The notes under the pieces were generated by a model that searched no databases, was not told the origin of the DNA, and saw nothing but the letters and a program-made list of their open reading frames with translations. Shown here one piece after another: positions 16,900 through 25,730 of a stretch of 64,000 bases of DNA. Every line of letters starts with the position of its first letter. Position 1 is the first letter of the stretch. The translations under genes were made by a program, and so were the position numbers. The DNA comes from VXYL01 sp963422285 (GTDB taxonomy: Bacteria; Pseudomonadota; Gammaproteobacteria; Pseudomonadales; Azotimanducaceae): the NCBI GenBank assembly GCA_963422285.2, contig CAXXJO010000001.1, positions 372,001 through 436,000 on the forward strand, written 5' to 3'.

Positions 16900-19161
16900 T
16901 CAGAACTGGACTTCAATGCCGACCCAAGCTCCCCGAGGCGCCCCCGGCGAGACGAAGCGGCGACCCTTGAAGTCTTCGCCGAGCACTTCCTCGGCTTCGC
17001 CGAAGACGCCGAACGTGGCGTAGTCCTCGCGCAATGCATTGTCGATGACCGCGAATGCCGAGAGGCGGTCGTGAAATCGGTAGTCGGCGCGCAGGTCGAA
17101 CACCGTATAGGCGCCGATGGCAGGTGCCAGGTTGGCCTCGTCGCCGCGAACGTGCTGGCGCGAACCGTAGAGCAGACTGGCGCCGACGGCAAGATGCGCG
17201 GTCACCTGCGCCGTCAGTCCGGCTTTCAGCAGGCGCTCCGGCACCAGGGGCAGCCGATCACCCGGCTGCACCGCGATCTCGCCATCCATCGCCCGGGGAT
17301 GGTTGACGCTCGGCGCCGAAAACGCATCTTGGAACGTCGCCTGCAGAATCGTGCCGTGGACGAACCAGCGCAGGCGCTCGCCTCCATCGAGACTGATCTC
17401 GAACCCCTTGCGGCGGGTTCCGCCCACGTTGTCGAAATACCCTTCGCTGGTTCGCGCGCCGGCGCTGATGAACAGGATGTCGTCGTCGTTGCGGATGTGG
17501 AACCAGCCAATGCGCCAAGCGAACGCCGCGACGCCGCGAGCGCCGATTTCCAGCGTCCGCGCCACGATCTGTTCCAGAGCAGGATCGGCAAGAAATGCGT
17601 TCGGCAAGCGGCAGGGAGCGTCCGGGTCCGCGCAAGTGAGTTCCACGGGGGAAGGCGCTCGGTTGGATTCGCTGTAGCTGGCGTACAGCGACATCTTGGC
17701 AGTCGGGCGGTAGACTACGCCGAGCGCCGGATTCAGACGCTTGAAGCGGTGGTCGCCATCCAGGGCCGTACCCAATCCGTCTCGAAGGATCGTGTGGACG
17801 CGGTTGTACCGGGCGGCGGCGGTGAGGCGAAGGCGGTCGCCGAAATCGAGGGCGTCGGAGAGATAGAGGGAGGCAATAGCGATGTCCGCGACAATGTCGG
17901 TGAAGGCGTCGCCCAGGTAGACGCCGCCCGGCATCGCCAAGCGTGTGTCGTCCAGGGTGCCGAGTTCGATGCTGGACTGGAAGTCGACACCGCTGGTATC
18001 GTAGGTTAGACCTGCGACAAGCCGATTTGCCCACCCGTCGAACCCACGCGACCAGTCCGCCTGGATGCTGACGCCAGCGCTGTCCTGGCCAGTACCGGTA
18101 CGGTTGATCGTCGCGCCTTCCAGGCTCTGGTCGGCGAGGATCCAATTGCCGCCAATATCCAGTACAGGCCGCTCTTCGTCGTCTTCCAGACAGAGGTATT
18201 CGGGATCGTGTTCGCAGGCCTCGTAGTCCGAGTCGTCGCCATTGTAGGTGCCGATATCGCTGTATCGCAGATACGCATTGCCGCGCAGCGAAAATTGGGC
18301 TGAAACCGCCTGCCGACCGACGAGAGTGAACTGCCTCAGTTCGTTGCGGGTGCGGTCCGGGCGCGTGAAGATCGCCGTCGGTTCGATGGTCAGCAGCTGC
18401 ACTGGCGCCGCGCCGTTGCCGATGAGATCGGCCGCCGCCCAGGTCAGGCTGAAATCAAGACTGGTCGGCTCCGAGTTCCAGCTAAGCTTGGCGAACCCCC
18501 GCTTGGCGTCCGTCGGCGAGAAATCCCGCCAGCCATCTTCCCAGAGCGCCGAAACCGCGACGAAGTAGCTGAACCGTTCCTTCGTGCCGCCAGTCCGTGC
18601 CGCGAAATTCCTGCGTCCGAACGATCCCGCAGACAGTTCGACGTTCGATCCTGGATGCGAGAGGCCATCCTTGGTGCGGATGGACAAGGCGCCGCCGAGA
18701 GCGTTGAGGCCGAACAGCGGATTCGATCCCGGCACCAGGAACACGGCGGCGATGGCCGATTGCGGAATCAGCGCCCAATTGACAGTGTCGCCGAATGGTT
18801 CGTTGATCCGCACCGCGTCCTGGTAGATCGCGATGCCCTGAGGAAGTCCCAACAGCGGCGAGCCGACGAAGCCGCGGTACTGGACATCCGGTTGCAGGGG
18901 ATTGCTCTGCGCCTCGTTGACGAATACGCTGGCTAGATTCCGCTTTAGAAAATCGGCCAGGTCGAGCGCGCGACCGGCGACGATTTCCTCCGCGCCCGCG
19001 ACTTGAATGTTTCCCGCGATTCGCTCCGCATCCGCATCGAGACTGAGCGGGGCGACGACTTCGACGATCTCGATGCGCTCTTCGGCTTGCTCGGCGGCCC
19101 CCGTCCACGCCGTTGCGGCGAGCACCCCGGCGACGCACCCCTTGAACGTTCGTTCTGCCAC
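16900..19161 (-). CDS. TonB-dependent outer-membrane receptor
   Basis: About 753 residues from GTG 19161, which opens a plausible signal peptide (AERTFKGCVAGVLAATAWTG); TTG 19242 is an alternative. A TonB-box-like IEIVEV lies near the mature N-terminus. The plug domain follows (QYRGFVGSPLLGLPQGIAIY, GSNPLFGLNALGGALSIRTK), then a 22-strand barrel-like region ending in the outer-membrane signature GIEVQF. It would import a ligand with TonB-ExbBD energy. The ligand is unknown, and no siderophore or B12 genes lie nearby. Confidence 0.9.
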   Translation of the reverse strand: MAERTFKGCVAGVLAATAWTGAAEQAEERIEIVEVVAPLSLDADAERIAGNIQVAGAEEIVAGRALDLADFLKRNLASVFVNEAQSNPLQPDVQYRGFVGSPLLGLPQGIAIYQDAVRINEPFGDTVNWALIPQSAIAAVFLVPGSNPLFGLNALGGALSIRTKDGLSHPGSNVELSAGSFGRRNFAARTGGTKERFSYFVAVSALWEDGWRDFSPTDAKRGFAKLSWNSEPTSLDFSLTWAAADLIGNGAAPVQLLTIEPTAIFTRPDRTRNELRQFTLVGRQAVSAQFSLRGNAYLRYSDIGTYNGDDSDYEACEHDPEYLCLEDDEERPVLDIGGNWILADQSLEGATINRTGTGQDSAGVSIQADWSRGFDGWANRLVAGLTYDTSGVDFQSSIELGTLDDTRLAMPGGVYLGDAFTDIVADIAIASLYLSDALDFGDRLRLTAAARYNRVHTILRDGLGTALDGDHRFKRLNPALGVVYRPTAKMSLYASYSESNRAPSPVELTCADPDAPCRLPNAFLADPALEQIVARTLEIGARGVAAFAWRIGWFHIRNDDDILFISAGARTSEGYFDNVGGTRRKGFEISLDGGERLRWFVHGTILQATFQDAFSAPSVNHPRAMDGEIAVQPGDRLPLVPERLLKAGLTAQVTAHLAVGASLLYGSRQHVRGDEANLAPAIGAYTVFDLRADYRFHDRLSAFAVIDNALREDYATFGVFGEAEEVLGEDFKGRRFVSPGAPRGAWVGIEVQF

Positions 19162-19287
19162 AGCCCTGCTTCCTTTTCCCGCGTTTCCCAGCGTCTCGCC
19201 TCGGATAGGGATCGCCAAGCGTTGCCGCCTCGTCGACGGCAATGCTACTGTAGCGCGAGCAGCCGATGGATATCAGGGAGGGAAGCC

Positions 19288-20121
19288 GTGAAGGTCGGCG
19301 TTTTTCTGTTCGCCACCGACTATGCCATGCGTGTCGATGCGCTGGCGCAGGAGGCGGAAGCGAGGGGGTTCGAATCGCTGTTCGTGCCCGAGCATACGCA
19401 CATTCCGACCAGTCGCCGAAGTCCGTGGCCGGGCGGCGCGGAACTGCCGAAGGAGTACTGGCATACGCTGGATCCGTTCGTGTCGCTGATGGCGGCGGCT
19501 GCGGCCACCACCACGCTGCGCGTCGGCACCGGCATCTGCCTGCTGACGGAACGCGACCCGCTGGTGACCGCGAAGGAGGTGGCGAGCCTCGATGTGCTAT
19601 CGGACGGCCGCGTAGAGTTCGCCATCGGCGCTGGCTGGAACGCCGAGGAGATGGAGAACCACGGTACCGCGTTCGCCACCCGCTTTCGGGTGATGAGCGA
19701 GCGGGCGAAGGCCATCAAGACGCTGTGGCGCGATCGAGCTCCGGAGTTCCACGGCGAGTTCGTGGACTTCGATCCGGTGTGGTCGTATCCGAAACCAGTG
19801 CAGCGGCCGAATCCGCCTCTGCTGATCGGCGGCGAGTCCGTCCACACCCTGCGCCGCGTGGTGGAATACGGCGACGGCTGGTTCCCTCGCGCTCGGGGCG
19901 GCTTCGACCCGGCCCAAGGCGTGGCGCGGCTGCGGACGGTCGCCGACCAGGCTGAACGCGACTTGGCGACGCTGACCATCAGCGTCTTCGGGGCTCCGCC
20001 GGATGCCGCCGCCCTGGAGGGCTACCGCAAAGCGGGCATTGATCGGGCGGTGCTGGCCTTGCCGTCCGCTGAGGCGGACGCGGTGCTGCCGGTGCTGGAC
20101 AGCCACGCCAAGCTCCTGTAA
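19288..20121 (+). CDS. LLM-class (F420/FMN-type) oxidoreductase
   Basis: 277 residues from GTG 19288 with AGGGAGGG just upstream. It has the luciferase-like TIM-barrel pattern: MKVGVFLFATDY, FESLFVPEHTH, LRVGTGICLLTERDPLVTAK, DVLSDGRVEFAIGAGWNAEE and NPPLLIGGES. The family includes F420-dependent reductases and FMN monooxygenases; cofactor and substrate cannot be decided. It is divergent from the TonB receptor and shares a ~126-base intergenic region with it. Confidence 0.87.
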   Translation: MKVGVFLFATDYAMRVDALAQEAEARGFESLFVPEHTHIPTSRRSPWPGGAELPKEYWHTLDPFVSLMAAAAATTTLRVGTGICLLTERDPLVTAKEVASLDVLSDGRVEFAIGAGWNAEEMENHGTAFATRFRVMSERAKAIKTLWRDRAPEFHGEFVDFDPVWSYPKPVQRPNPPLLIGGESVHTLRRVVEYGDGWFPRARGGFDPAQGVARLRTVADQAERDLATLTISVFGAPPDAAALEGYRKAGIDRAVLALPSAEADAVLPVLDSHAKLL

Positions 20122-20615
20122 GGCCGCACCGCCTGGAACGGGCGGTTTGCGGTGCTGTCGTGCAGTCGAGGCCGAGTCGCACTCGGCGGTCGTGCATTCA
20201 GGCTGGTCATGCATTGAGAAGGTCTGATCAGGCCCAGCCGAAGAAAAGAATGGGAACTACACACTTGACGATCCATGCCGCTACATACAGTAGTTTCCGA
20301 CGGCTATCGATGCCCTACATAGGCAGTGCGTACGCAAGGACTGAGTTCCCAAAAGAACATATTTTTCAAATCAACAAGTTAACGCTCTTAGGCAAGAGGA
20401 TGCCAAGTGCCGAACATCTATCCAGCTGCCTAGCGGCAAGTGCGGCGTCTCCATCTCGTTCGAGCATGGCATGGCCGCCTACTGCGCGGACTTCCCGAAA
20501 CTTGGCGGCGTCCCCCCGACTGCGCCCTGAATGTTCGGCGCTTCAGCAGCGATTTGCCATGCCCTAGGCGCATCGATCTCTCCTGGTTGCGAAGAACGAG
20601 CCGGAGTGGAGCGTC
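20122..20615. other. Intergenic stretch, partly AT-rich, possible decayed sequence
   Basis: No intact gene is seen. Around 20435-20530 one frame reads IQLPSGKCGVSISFEHGMA and on to a stop after PPTAP, possibly the end of a lost gene. The string atgccgctacatac near 20274 also occurs in repeat copy B, suggesting a worn repeat copy. The segment 20280-20400 is lower in GC than its surroundings. Confidence 0.4.
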
Positions 20616-21761
20616 ATGATAGGCTTGGCGATTTCGATCACGACTACGCCACCCATGTCCCCAATATCCGTTGCGGATGCTCCCGTCGAGGCCGTGCTGG
20701 TGCCGGTGCTGAATGAAGAAAGCACCATTGGGCCATTTCTATACGAACTTGCACCCTACGCGCGTGGCCGGCGAGTGTATCTGCTAGATAGCGGGTCGAG
20801 AGACAATACCGTCGCCGAGGCGCGAGCGGCCGCCAAGCGTTTGAGCCTGAATTCGTCCGTGATTCAGTGCCCGACCGGACTTGCGGTGTCCATCCAGGCA
20901 GGCATGGAAGCGTCAACCGAGAAGTGCGTGGCCGTCATCGACGGGGATGGCCAGCATGCGCCTGCGGTGATCGATGCGCTTTTCGATGCCTTGGGTTGCG
21001 AATGCGATCTGGTGATCGGGTCGCGAGCTGTGCGGGGGGCTGTGATCGAGCACGGCTGGCCGTGGCATCGACGCGTCGCGACCCGGATGCTCTGGCAAGG
21101 GGTACGAATGACCGGACGCTGTCGAGGAGTACAGGATCCGCTGTCGGGGTGTTTCGCGTTGCGGCGCGAGGCTTGGGAACAGAGGGCCGAGCGCCTGGAA
21201 ACCGCAGGCTACAAGTTTCTTCTGGACTTTCTTACCGTGGTGCCGCGCACACTGCGTATCGCCGAAGTGCCTGTAACGTTTCGGGTTCGCCGCACCGGTA
21301 CCAGCAAAGTGGCGTTCGGCGTGTTCTGGGAACTCCTGGTTTCCGTGGTGTGGGGAATGCTTGGGGGACGTGTGCCGAGGCGTTGGATCAGCTTCGTCGG
21401 CGTTGGCGGACTGGGCATGGTCACGGATGCGGCGCTGACCGGCATCCTGCATGCCGTTCTCGATGCGCCGTTTGCGATGGCGCGACTCGGGGGCATCGTG
21501 GTGGCCATGACGCAGAACTACGTTCTGAACAATCGCCTGACGTTCAAGGCCGCTAGACGGCGAGGAGCGGGACCCGCGGGGGCAGGCTGGATCGTTTACA
21601 CCATTCTTCAGGGGCTAGGGGCGACGGTCAACCGGAGCGTCTCGACGGCGTTCCACAGCGTTGGCGTACCGTGGAACGCCGCCCTCGTCGCCGGCGTGGC
21701 AGCCGGTTCGACCGTCAACTTCATGATGACGCAGCGATTCGTCTGGGGAAGGAGCCTTTGA
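20616..21761 (+). CDS. GT2 glycosyltransferase fused to GtrA membrane domain
   Basis: 381 residues. The N-terminal half (about 20-235) is a dolichyl-phosphate-mannose-synthase-like GT2 domain with VPVLNEESTIG, LLDSGSRDNT, VIDGDGQHAP (DxD metal site) and DPLSGCFALRREAW. The C-terminal half (about 250-380) is a four-helix GtrA domain (WISFVGVGGLGMVTDA, TQNYVLNNRLTF, NFMMTQRFVW). Such fusions make and flip polyprenyl-phosphate sugars for cell-surface glycosylation. ATG 20616 follows GGAGTGGAG; ATG 20655 is also possible. No other polysaccharide genes are adjacent. Confidence 0.88.
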   Translation: MIGLAISITTTPPMSPISVADAPVEAVLVPVLNEESTIGPFLYELAPYARGRRVYLLDSGSRDNTVAEARAAAKRLSLNSSVIQCPTGLAVSIQAGMEASTEKCVAVIDGDGQHAPAVIDALFDALGCECDLVIGSRAVRGAVIEHGWPWHRRVATRMLWQGVRMTGRCRGVQDPLSGCFALRREAWEQRAERLETAGYKFLLDFLTVVPRTLRIAEVPVTFRVRRTGTSKVAFGVFWELLVSVVWGMLGGRVPRRWISFVGVGGLGMVTDAALTGILHAVLDAPFAMARLGGIVVAMTQNYVLNNRLTFKAARRRGAGPAGAGWIVYTILQGLGATVNRSVSTAFHSVGVPWNAALVAGVAAGSTVNFMMTQRFVWGRSL

Positions 21762-21836
21762 TGCGCGTCGGGCCTGCCCATGGATCCGACATCGGGCACA
21801 TGGCAACCGTTGCCGACACCGCCGGTGGCACATCCA

Positions 21837-22120
21837 TCAACCGCCGGCACCGATCGCCTCGCCATGCTGGCTGTAGTCCAGCCCTTCCACCCCGTCTTCT
21901 TCGGAGACGCGCAGTGTCGTAAAGACTTTAATCCCGTAGAGGATGACGGTGGTGCCGATGGCGCTCCATGCTGCCACCGCCAATACGCCTTCTAGCTGCA
22001 CCCACACCTGCAGAACATTCCCATCGACTGCGCCGGGTCGATTGCCGATTTCTTCGAGGGCGAAAACCCCGGTGAGGATTGCCCCTGGCAAGCCGGCCTG
22101 GACGAACCTGTTCGTCAAGC
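21837..22120 (-). pseudogene. C-terminal relic of an Amt ammonium transporter
   Basis: Minus-strand translation reads GLPGAILTGVFALEEIGNR, then VWVQLEGVLAVAAWSA, then LRVSEEDGVEGLDYSQHGEA. This is the last membrane helix and the cytoplasmic tail of Amt/AmtB channels, whose C-termini end in RVSEEDE-x-GLD-x-x-x-HGE. The preceding ten helices are missing. The upstream side runs into the carboxyltransferase promoter region, so this is about 85 codons of a truncated gene. No GlnK is nearby. Confidence 0.75.
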
Positions 22121-22196
22121 GGTGCCCGGTTGCCGAGGGCGATGCGCTATAGTAGCCCGCTGGCGGGAAGGTCCGACAGACTGCTAGGAGGGGAGG

Positions 22197-23747
22197 ATGG
22201 TCTGGCAACCCGAAATCGACGAGCTCGAGCGGCGACGGGCATTCGCCGAGCAGATGGGCGGCGAAGCCGGCATCGCCGAGCAGCGCCGGCGCGGCAAGCT
22301 TACCGTGCGCGAACGCATCCACCTCCTGACCGACGCCGGCTCGTTCCAGGAAATCGGCCAGCTCGCCGGCGCCGCCGCCTACGAAGGCAACCAGCTCGCC
22401 CATGTGCGGCCGTCGAACATGCTCATCGGTCTCGGCAGCCTGAACGGCCGCAAGGCAGTGCTGACCGCCGGCGACTTCACGGTGCGCGGCGGCGCTTCGG
22501 ACGCCTCCATCGGCAACAAGGGCGGCCATGCACAGAAGATGGCCCTGGACTGGCGGCTGCCGTTCATCCGCCTGCTCGACGCCACCGGCGGCAGCGTCAA
22601 GACCTTTGAGCAGATCGGGCGCACCTACATCCCCACCAACCCGGTGACGCCGGGCGTGGAAGATCTGCTCTGCCGCGTACCGGTGGTGGCCGCGGTGCTC
22701 GGCTCGGTGGCCGGACTGCCGGCGGTGGACTCGTGCCTCGCACACTTCAACGTCATGGTCAAGGGCACTAGCCAAGTATTTCCCGGCGGCCCGCCGGTGG
22801 TGAAGGCCGCTCTCGGCATCGACATCAGCAAGGAAGACCTCGGCGACGAACGCAGCCAAGTCTACGAGAGCGGCGTCATCGACAATCTCGCCGACAGCGA
22901 GGAAGAAGCGTTCGAGATGGTCAAGCGGTTCCTCGGCTACCTGCCGGACAACGTCTGGCATATGCCGCCACGCGGCGACACCTCTGATGATCCCAATCGC
23001 CGCGAGGAATTCCTGCTGTCCGCCGTCCCCCGCGAGAAACGCCGCGTCTACGACGCCTACAGGATTCTCGATGCCGTGCTCGACGAGGATTCCTTCTTCG
23101 AGATCACGCCGTTCTACGGCCGTTCGCGCATCGTCGGCCTCGCCCGCGTCCACGGCTATCCGGTGGGCGTAATGATCAACAATCCAAAACGCCTCGGCGG
23201 CTCCATGGACGTGGCCGCTGGCACCAAGGTCATCCGCTTCCTGCAGCTGTGCGACACCTTCCACTTGCCGATGATCTACTTCGCCGACGAACCCGGCTTC
23301 ATGGTCGGCCCGGAGCAGCAGCGCCAGGGCATCGTCCGCGCCGGCGCCAAGATGCTGTGCGCCACCTTGCGCACCCGCATGCCGTGGCTCTCCATCGTCA
23401 TCCGCCAGCTCTACGGCGTTGCCGGACAGTGCCACGATCGCCCGAGCGGCATGTTCAAGCGCGTCGCTTGGCCGTCGGGCCACTGGGGCTCCATGCACAT
23501 CTCCGGCGGCGTCTCCGCGGCCTATCGCCGCATCATCGCCGAGTCCGACGATCCGGCGGCCAAGCAGGCCGAGATCGAGGCCAGGCTCGAAGCGCTGTCG
23601 TCGCCGTTCCGCACTGCCGAGGCGTTCAACATCGAGGACATCGTCGATCCTCGGGAAACACGCCCCCTGGTGTGCGAATTCGTGCAACTGGCGCAGCCCT
23701 TGCTGGAGTCGCAGCTGGGGCCGAGTCCAACGCCGTACATGCCGTAG
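22197..23747 (+). CDS. Acyl-CoA carboxylase, carboxyltransferase subunit
   Basis: 516 residues of the propionyl/methylcrotonyl-CoA carboxylase beta family: KLTVRERIHLLTDAGSFQEI at the N-terminus, GGSVKTFEQIG, and a C-terminal half with NNPKRLGGSMDVAAGTKVIR and the oxyanion-hole glycines in HISGGVSAAYRR. It should transfer CO2 from biotin to an acyl-CoA. No biotin carboxylase or carrier gene is nearby, so the partner must be elsewhere. The ATG follows AGGAGGGGAGG. TATAGT at 22148-22153 may be the -10 element. Confidence 0.88.
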   Translation: MVWQPEIDELERRRAFAEQMGGEAGIAEQRRRGKLTVRERIHLLTDAGSFQEIGQLAGAAAYEGNQLAHVRPSNMLIGLGSLNGRKAVLTAGDFTVRGGASDASIGNKGGHAQKMALDWRLPFIRLLDATGGSVKTFEQIGRTYIPTNPVTPGVEDLLCRVPVVAAVLGSVAGLPAVDSCLAHFNVMVKGTSQVFPGGPPVVKAALGIDISKEDLGDERSQVYESGVIDNLADSEEEAFEMVKRFLGYLPDNVWHMPPRGDTSDDPNRREEFLLSAVPREKRRVYDAYRILDAVLDEDSFFEITPFYGRSRIVGLARVHGYPVGVMINNPKRLGGSMDVAAGTKVIRFLQLCDTFHLPMIYFADEPGFMVGPEQQRQGIVRAGAKMLCATLRTRMPWLSIVIRQLYGVAGQCHDRPSGMFKRVAWPSGHWGSMHISGGVSAAYRRIIAESDDPAAKQAEIEARLEALSSPFRTAEAFNIEDIVDPRETRPLVCEFVQLAQPLLESQLGPSPTPYMP

Positions 23748-23762
23748 GCATGGTTCTCGGCT

Positions 23763-24518
23763 TTAAGTCTCGCGCGAGGAGCCAAAGGCCACCAAGTCGT
23801 CCCAAACGATGGCGCCGCTTGCATCGCAGAACTGACCGGCGAACTCTCGCGACAGCCGATTGACGACCGCACCGTACTGTTCGGCGAAATCGTCGTTGCG
23901 CCGCTTGGCGTCATGGCCCAGCGGTTCGACGATGCGGAGGTAGAAACCGCTGTCTCCGGATAGCAGCTCCCAGAAGTCCTGTCCGCAGTATTTGAAGTAG
24001 ACGCCTTTGTCGGGCTTTCGGTCGCGGCCGTAGCAACAGCCGTTGACTGCCACGACGTTGGTGGCGGCATTGCCCTGTCGTATCAATTGAGTGGCGGTCT
24101 TGAAATCGGCTCTCATCTTCTTGATCTGAGAGCTGTTCCCCCAGTTCGGGCCGGATTTGATCGAGACAATATACCTTGCGCCGCCTTTGCTGAACTCGAG
24201 ATCTATGCCCGTGGCGCTGGACTTGATTCCACCATGCGCTTTTTCAGCGACGTATATCGCCAAGCCCTCGAGAAAGTTTCCAAACAGCGTTTCTTCCTGC
24301 GAACTTAGATGCGCATCCAGCAGAGAACGTACTAGATCATGCGCCACGATCAGGTTCTTGCTTCTGAACAGGTATGAATTTTTTCGGCGCAGCAGATTAT
24401 CGAGGTTCAGGTTGCCTAGCGCCGACAGTCTCTTGGCGTGGAACGTGCCGATGTGGGATCGTACATAGGAGACGATCTCCGTGTCCGTGACGGTGCCGAT
24501 TGGGCCAACGGCTGTCAT
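23763..24518 (-). CDS. PmeII-family type II restriction endonuclease
   Basis: 251 residues from ATG 24518. The motifs YLFRSKNLIVAHDLVRSLL, HLSSQEETLFGNFLE, GIDLEFSKGGARYIVSIKSG followed by PNWGNSSQI, and VNGCCYGRDRKPDKG match the PmeII group as I remember it. D and SIKSG fit a PD-(D/E)xK-type active site. It lies 13 bases after the methyltransferase gene on the same strand, the expected order for a paired R-M system. GC is lower than the neighbours, a sign of transfer. The recognition sequence cannot be read from the protein. Confidence 0.82.
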   Translation of the reverse strand: MTAVGPIGTVTDTEIVSYVRSHIGTFHAKRLSALGNLNLDNLLRRKNSYLFRSKNLIVAHDLVRSLLDAHLSSQEETLFGNFLEGLAIYVAEKAHGGIKSSATGIDLEFSKGGARYIVSIKSGPNWGNSSQIKKMRADFKTATQLIRQGNAATNVVAVNGCCYGRDRKPDKGVYFKYCGQDFWELLSGDSGFYLRIVEPLGHDAKRRNDDFAEQYGAVVNRLSREFAGQFCDASGAIVWDDLVAFGSSRET

Positions 24519-24531
24519 GCCAGAACGGATG

Positions 24532-25353
24532 TCAGGCTGAAAGCTCGAAATTCTGTGGCAGAAGACGCGCAAGTTCTTCGTAGTAGGGCTTGTGCGCTTC
24601 TATGCCGATAATGTTCCGACCCTTGTTCAAGGCGGCGAAAGCCGTGGTTCCGGAGCCGACGAAGGGGTCCAGAACTGTGTCGCCTGGATCCGTGAACAGA
24701 TCGATGAACCACTCCGGAAGCCAAGCTGGAAAGACCGCGCTGTGGTTGCGATTGCCACATTCCGTAGCCCGATGAAGAACGTTGGTGGGGTACACCATGT
24801 CGCGGCCCAGCCAATTCTCGACTTTCTTGCCAAAACCGCTGCCCGCCTTGGATTCGTCGCGCACCCGGTCCGTTTCGCTTAGGTTTCGCATTCGGTTTTC
24901 GTACCAGTCCCCGACGGGGATCCTGACGGCATCCTGGTTCATCTTGAACTTGCGCTGGATGTTGAATTGCAGCAGGCGTTCCCAGGCGTCGCGGAAGCGG
25001 TTGGGCCACTTGCCGGGATAGCAGTTCTTCTTGTGCCAGACGAACTCTTCGGTCCACAGCCATCCGCGTTGGCGCAGCGCCAAGACAAGCTCGATGACGC
25101 AGGTGTGCCGTTCGCCGCGCATGGCCGGCTCCTTGATGTTGAGGATGAACGTGCCGGTGGGCTTGAGCACCCGGCGCAAGGCATCGGCGACGGGCAGGAA
25201 CCACTCCACGTAGTCGTCCGGGCGAATGCCGCCATAAGTGGCGGCGCGCTGATTGGCGTAGGGCGGCGACGTGACGATCAGGTCTACGGAATCGGCGGGC
25301 ACCTTGGCCAATTCGTCGCGGCAATCCCCGAAAAGAAGTTCTGCGTTTACCAT
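24532..25353 (-). CDS. DNA methyltransferase of the R-M system (TSPPY class)
   Basis: 273 residues. Catalytic motif IV is TSPPYANQ (28-35), and the SAM-binding motif I DPFVGSGTT comes late (229-237), followed by GRNIIGIE. This is the beta-type order of N4-cytosine/N6-adenine methyltransferases. TSPPY is common in N4-cytosine enzymes, but the base cannot be assigned. It protects the host from the endonuclease encoded just downstream. The pair is inserted between unrelated metabolic genes. Confidence 0.9.
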   Translation of the reverse strand: MVNAELLFGDCRDELAKVPADSVDLIVTSPPYANQRAATYGGIRPDDYVEWFLPVADALRRVLKPTGTFILNIKEPAMRGERHTCVIELVLALRQRGWLWTEEFVWHKKNCYPGKWPNRFRDAWERLLQFNIQRKFKMNQDAVRIPVGDWYENRMRNLSETDRVRDESKAGSGFGKKVENWLGRDMVYPTNVLHRATECGNRNHSAVFPAWLPEWFIDLFTDPGDTVLDPFVGSGTTAFAALNKGRNIIGIEAHKPYYEELARLLPQNFELSA

Positions 25354-25526
25354 CTTGGCTGCGTCTGCTGGCTTCGAGCGGCTCCGGGCGCGAGGCGAAG
25401 GCGATTGGAGAGGCGGCCATTAAGCCACCCGCCCCGGGTGCCGTCAACCGCAGAGCGCGCCCGACACAAGGCAATCGCTATTGAAAACGTCCTTCGGCGT
25501 TGCGAACCGAGCGCGGGGCAGCGGTT
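25354..25526. other. Intergenic spacer upstream of the methyltransferase
   Basis: No gene or clear promoter is seen. It separates the minus-strand R-M pair from dispersed element copy B and the plus-strand dioxygenase. Confidence 0.5.
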
Positions 25527-25646
25527 CAGTTCGACTTTGGATCAGCCGCTTCGCGATGGATGCCGCTACATACGCCATTCGATACCGTCTTGTACCCCAG
25601 CATACTGGGGTTGCGTGATGCAGCCTGACGACGCGGATTCAAACGG
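25527..25646 (+). repeat. Dispersed intergenic element, copy B
   Basis: Begins CAGTTCGAC (25527) and ends TTCAAACGG (25638-25646), the degenerate inverted ends of the family. An internal perfect hairpin, CCCCAG-cata-CTGGGG, lies near 25597-25612. It shares atggatgccg, cagcatct/cagcatac and gacgacgcggattc with the other copies. It lies 85 bases before the dioxygenase gene. Confidence 0.75.
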
Positions 25647-25730
25647 AGCCACTGCCGAGCGCGGGCGCGGCTTGACGTCGTCGCCGCAAAGCAGGACGAT
25701 AGCCGCTCGTTTGCATGGGAGAGCAGGCAC

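Noticed and set aside
22130..23687. Minus-strand extension of the Amt-tail frame to 616 codons
   Set aside because: Only the 21837-22120 part resembles Amt; the rest is antisense to the carboxyltransferase.
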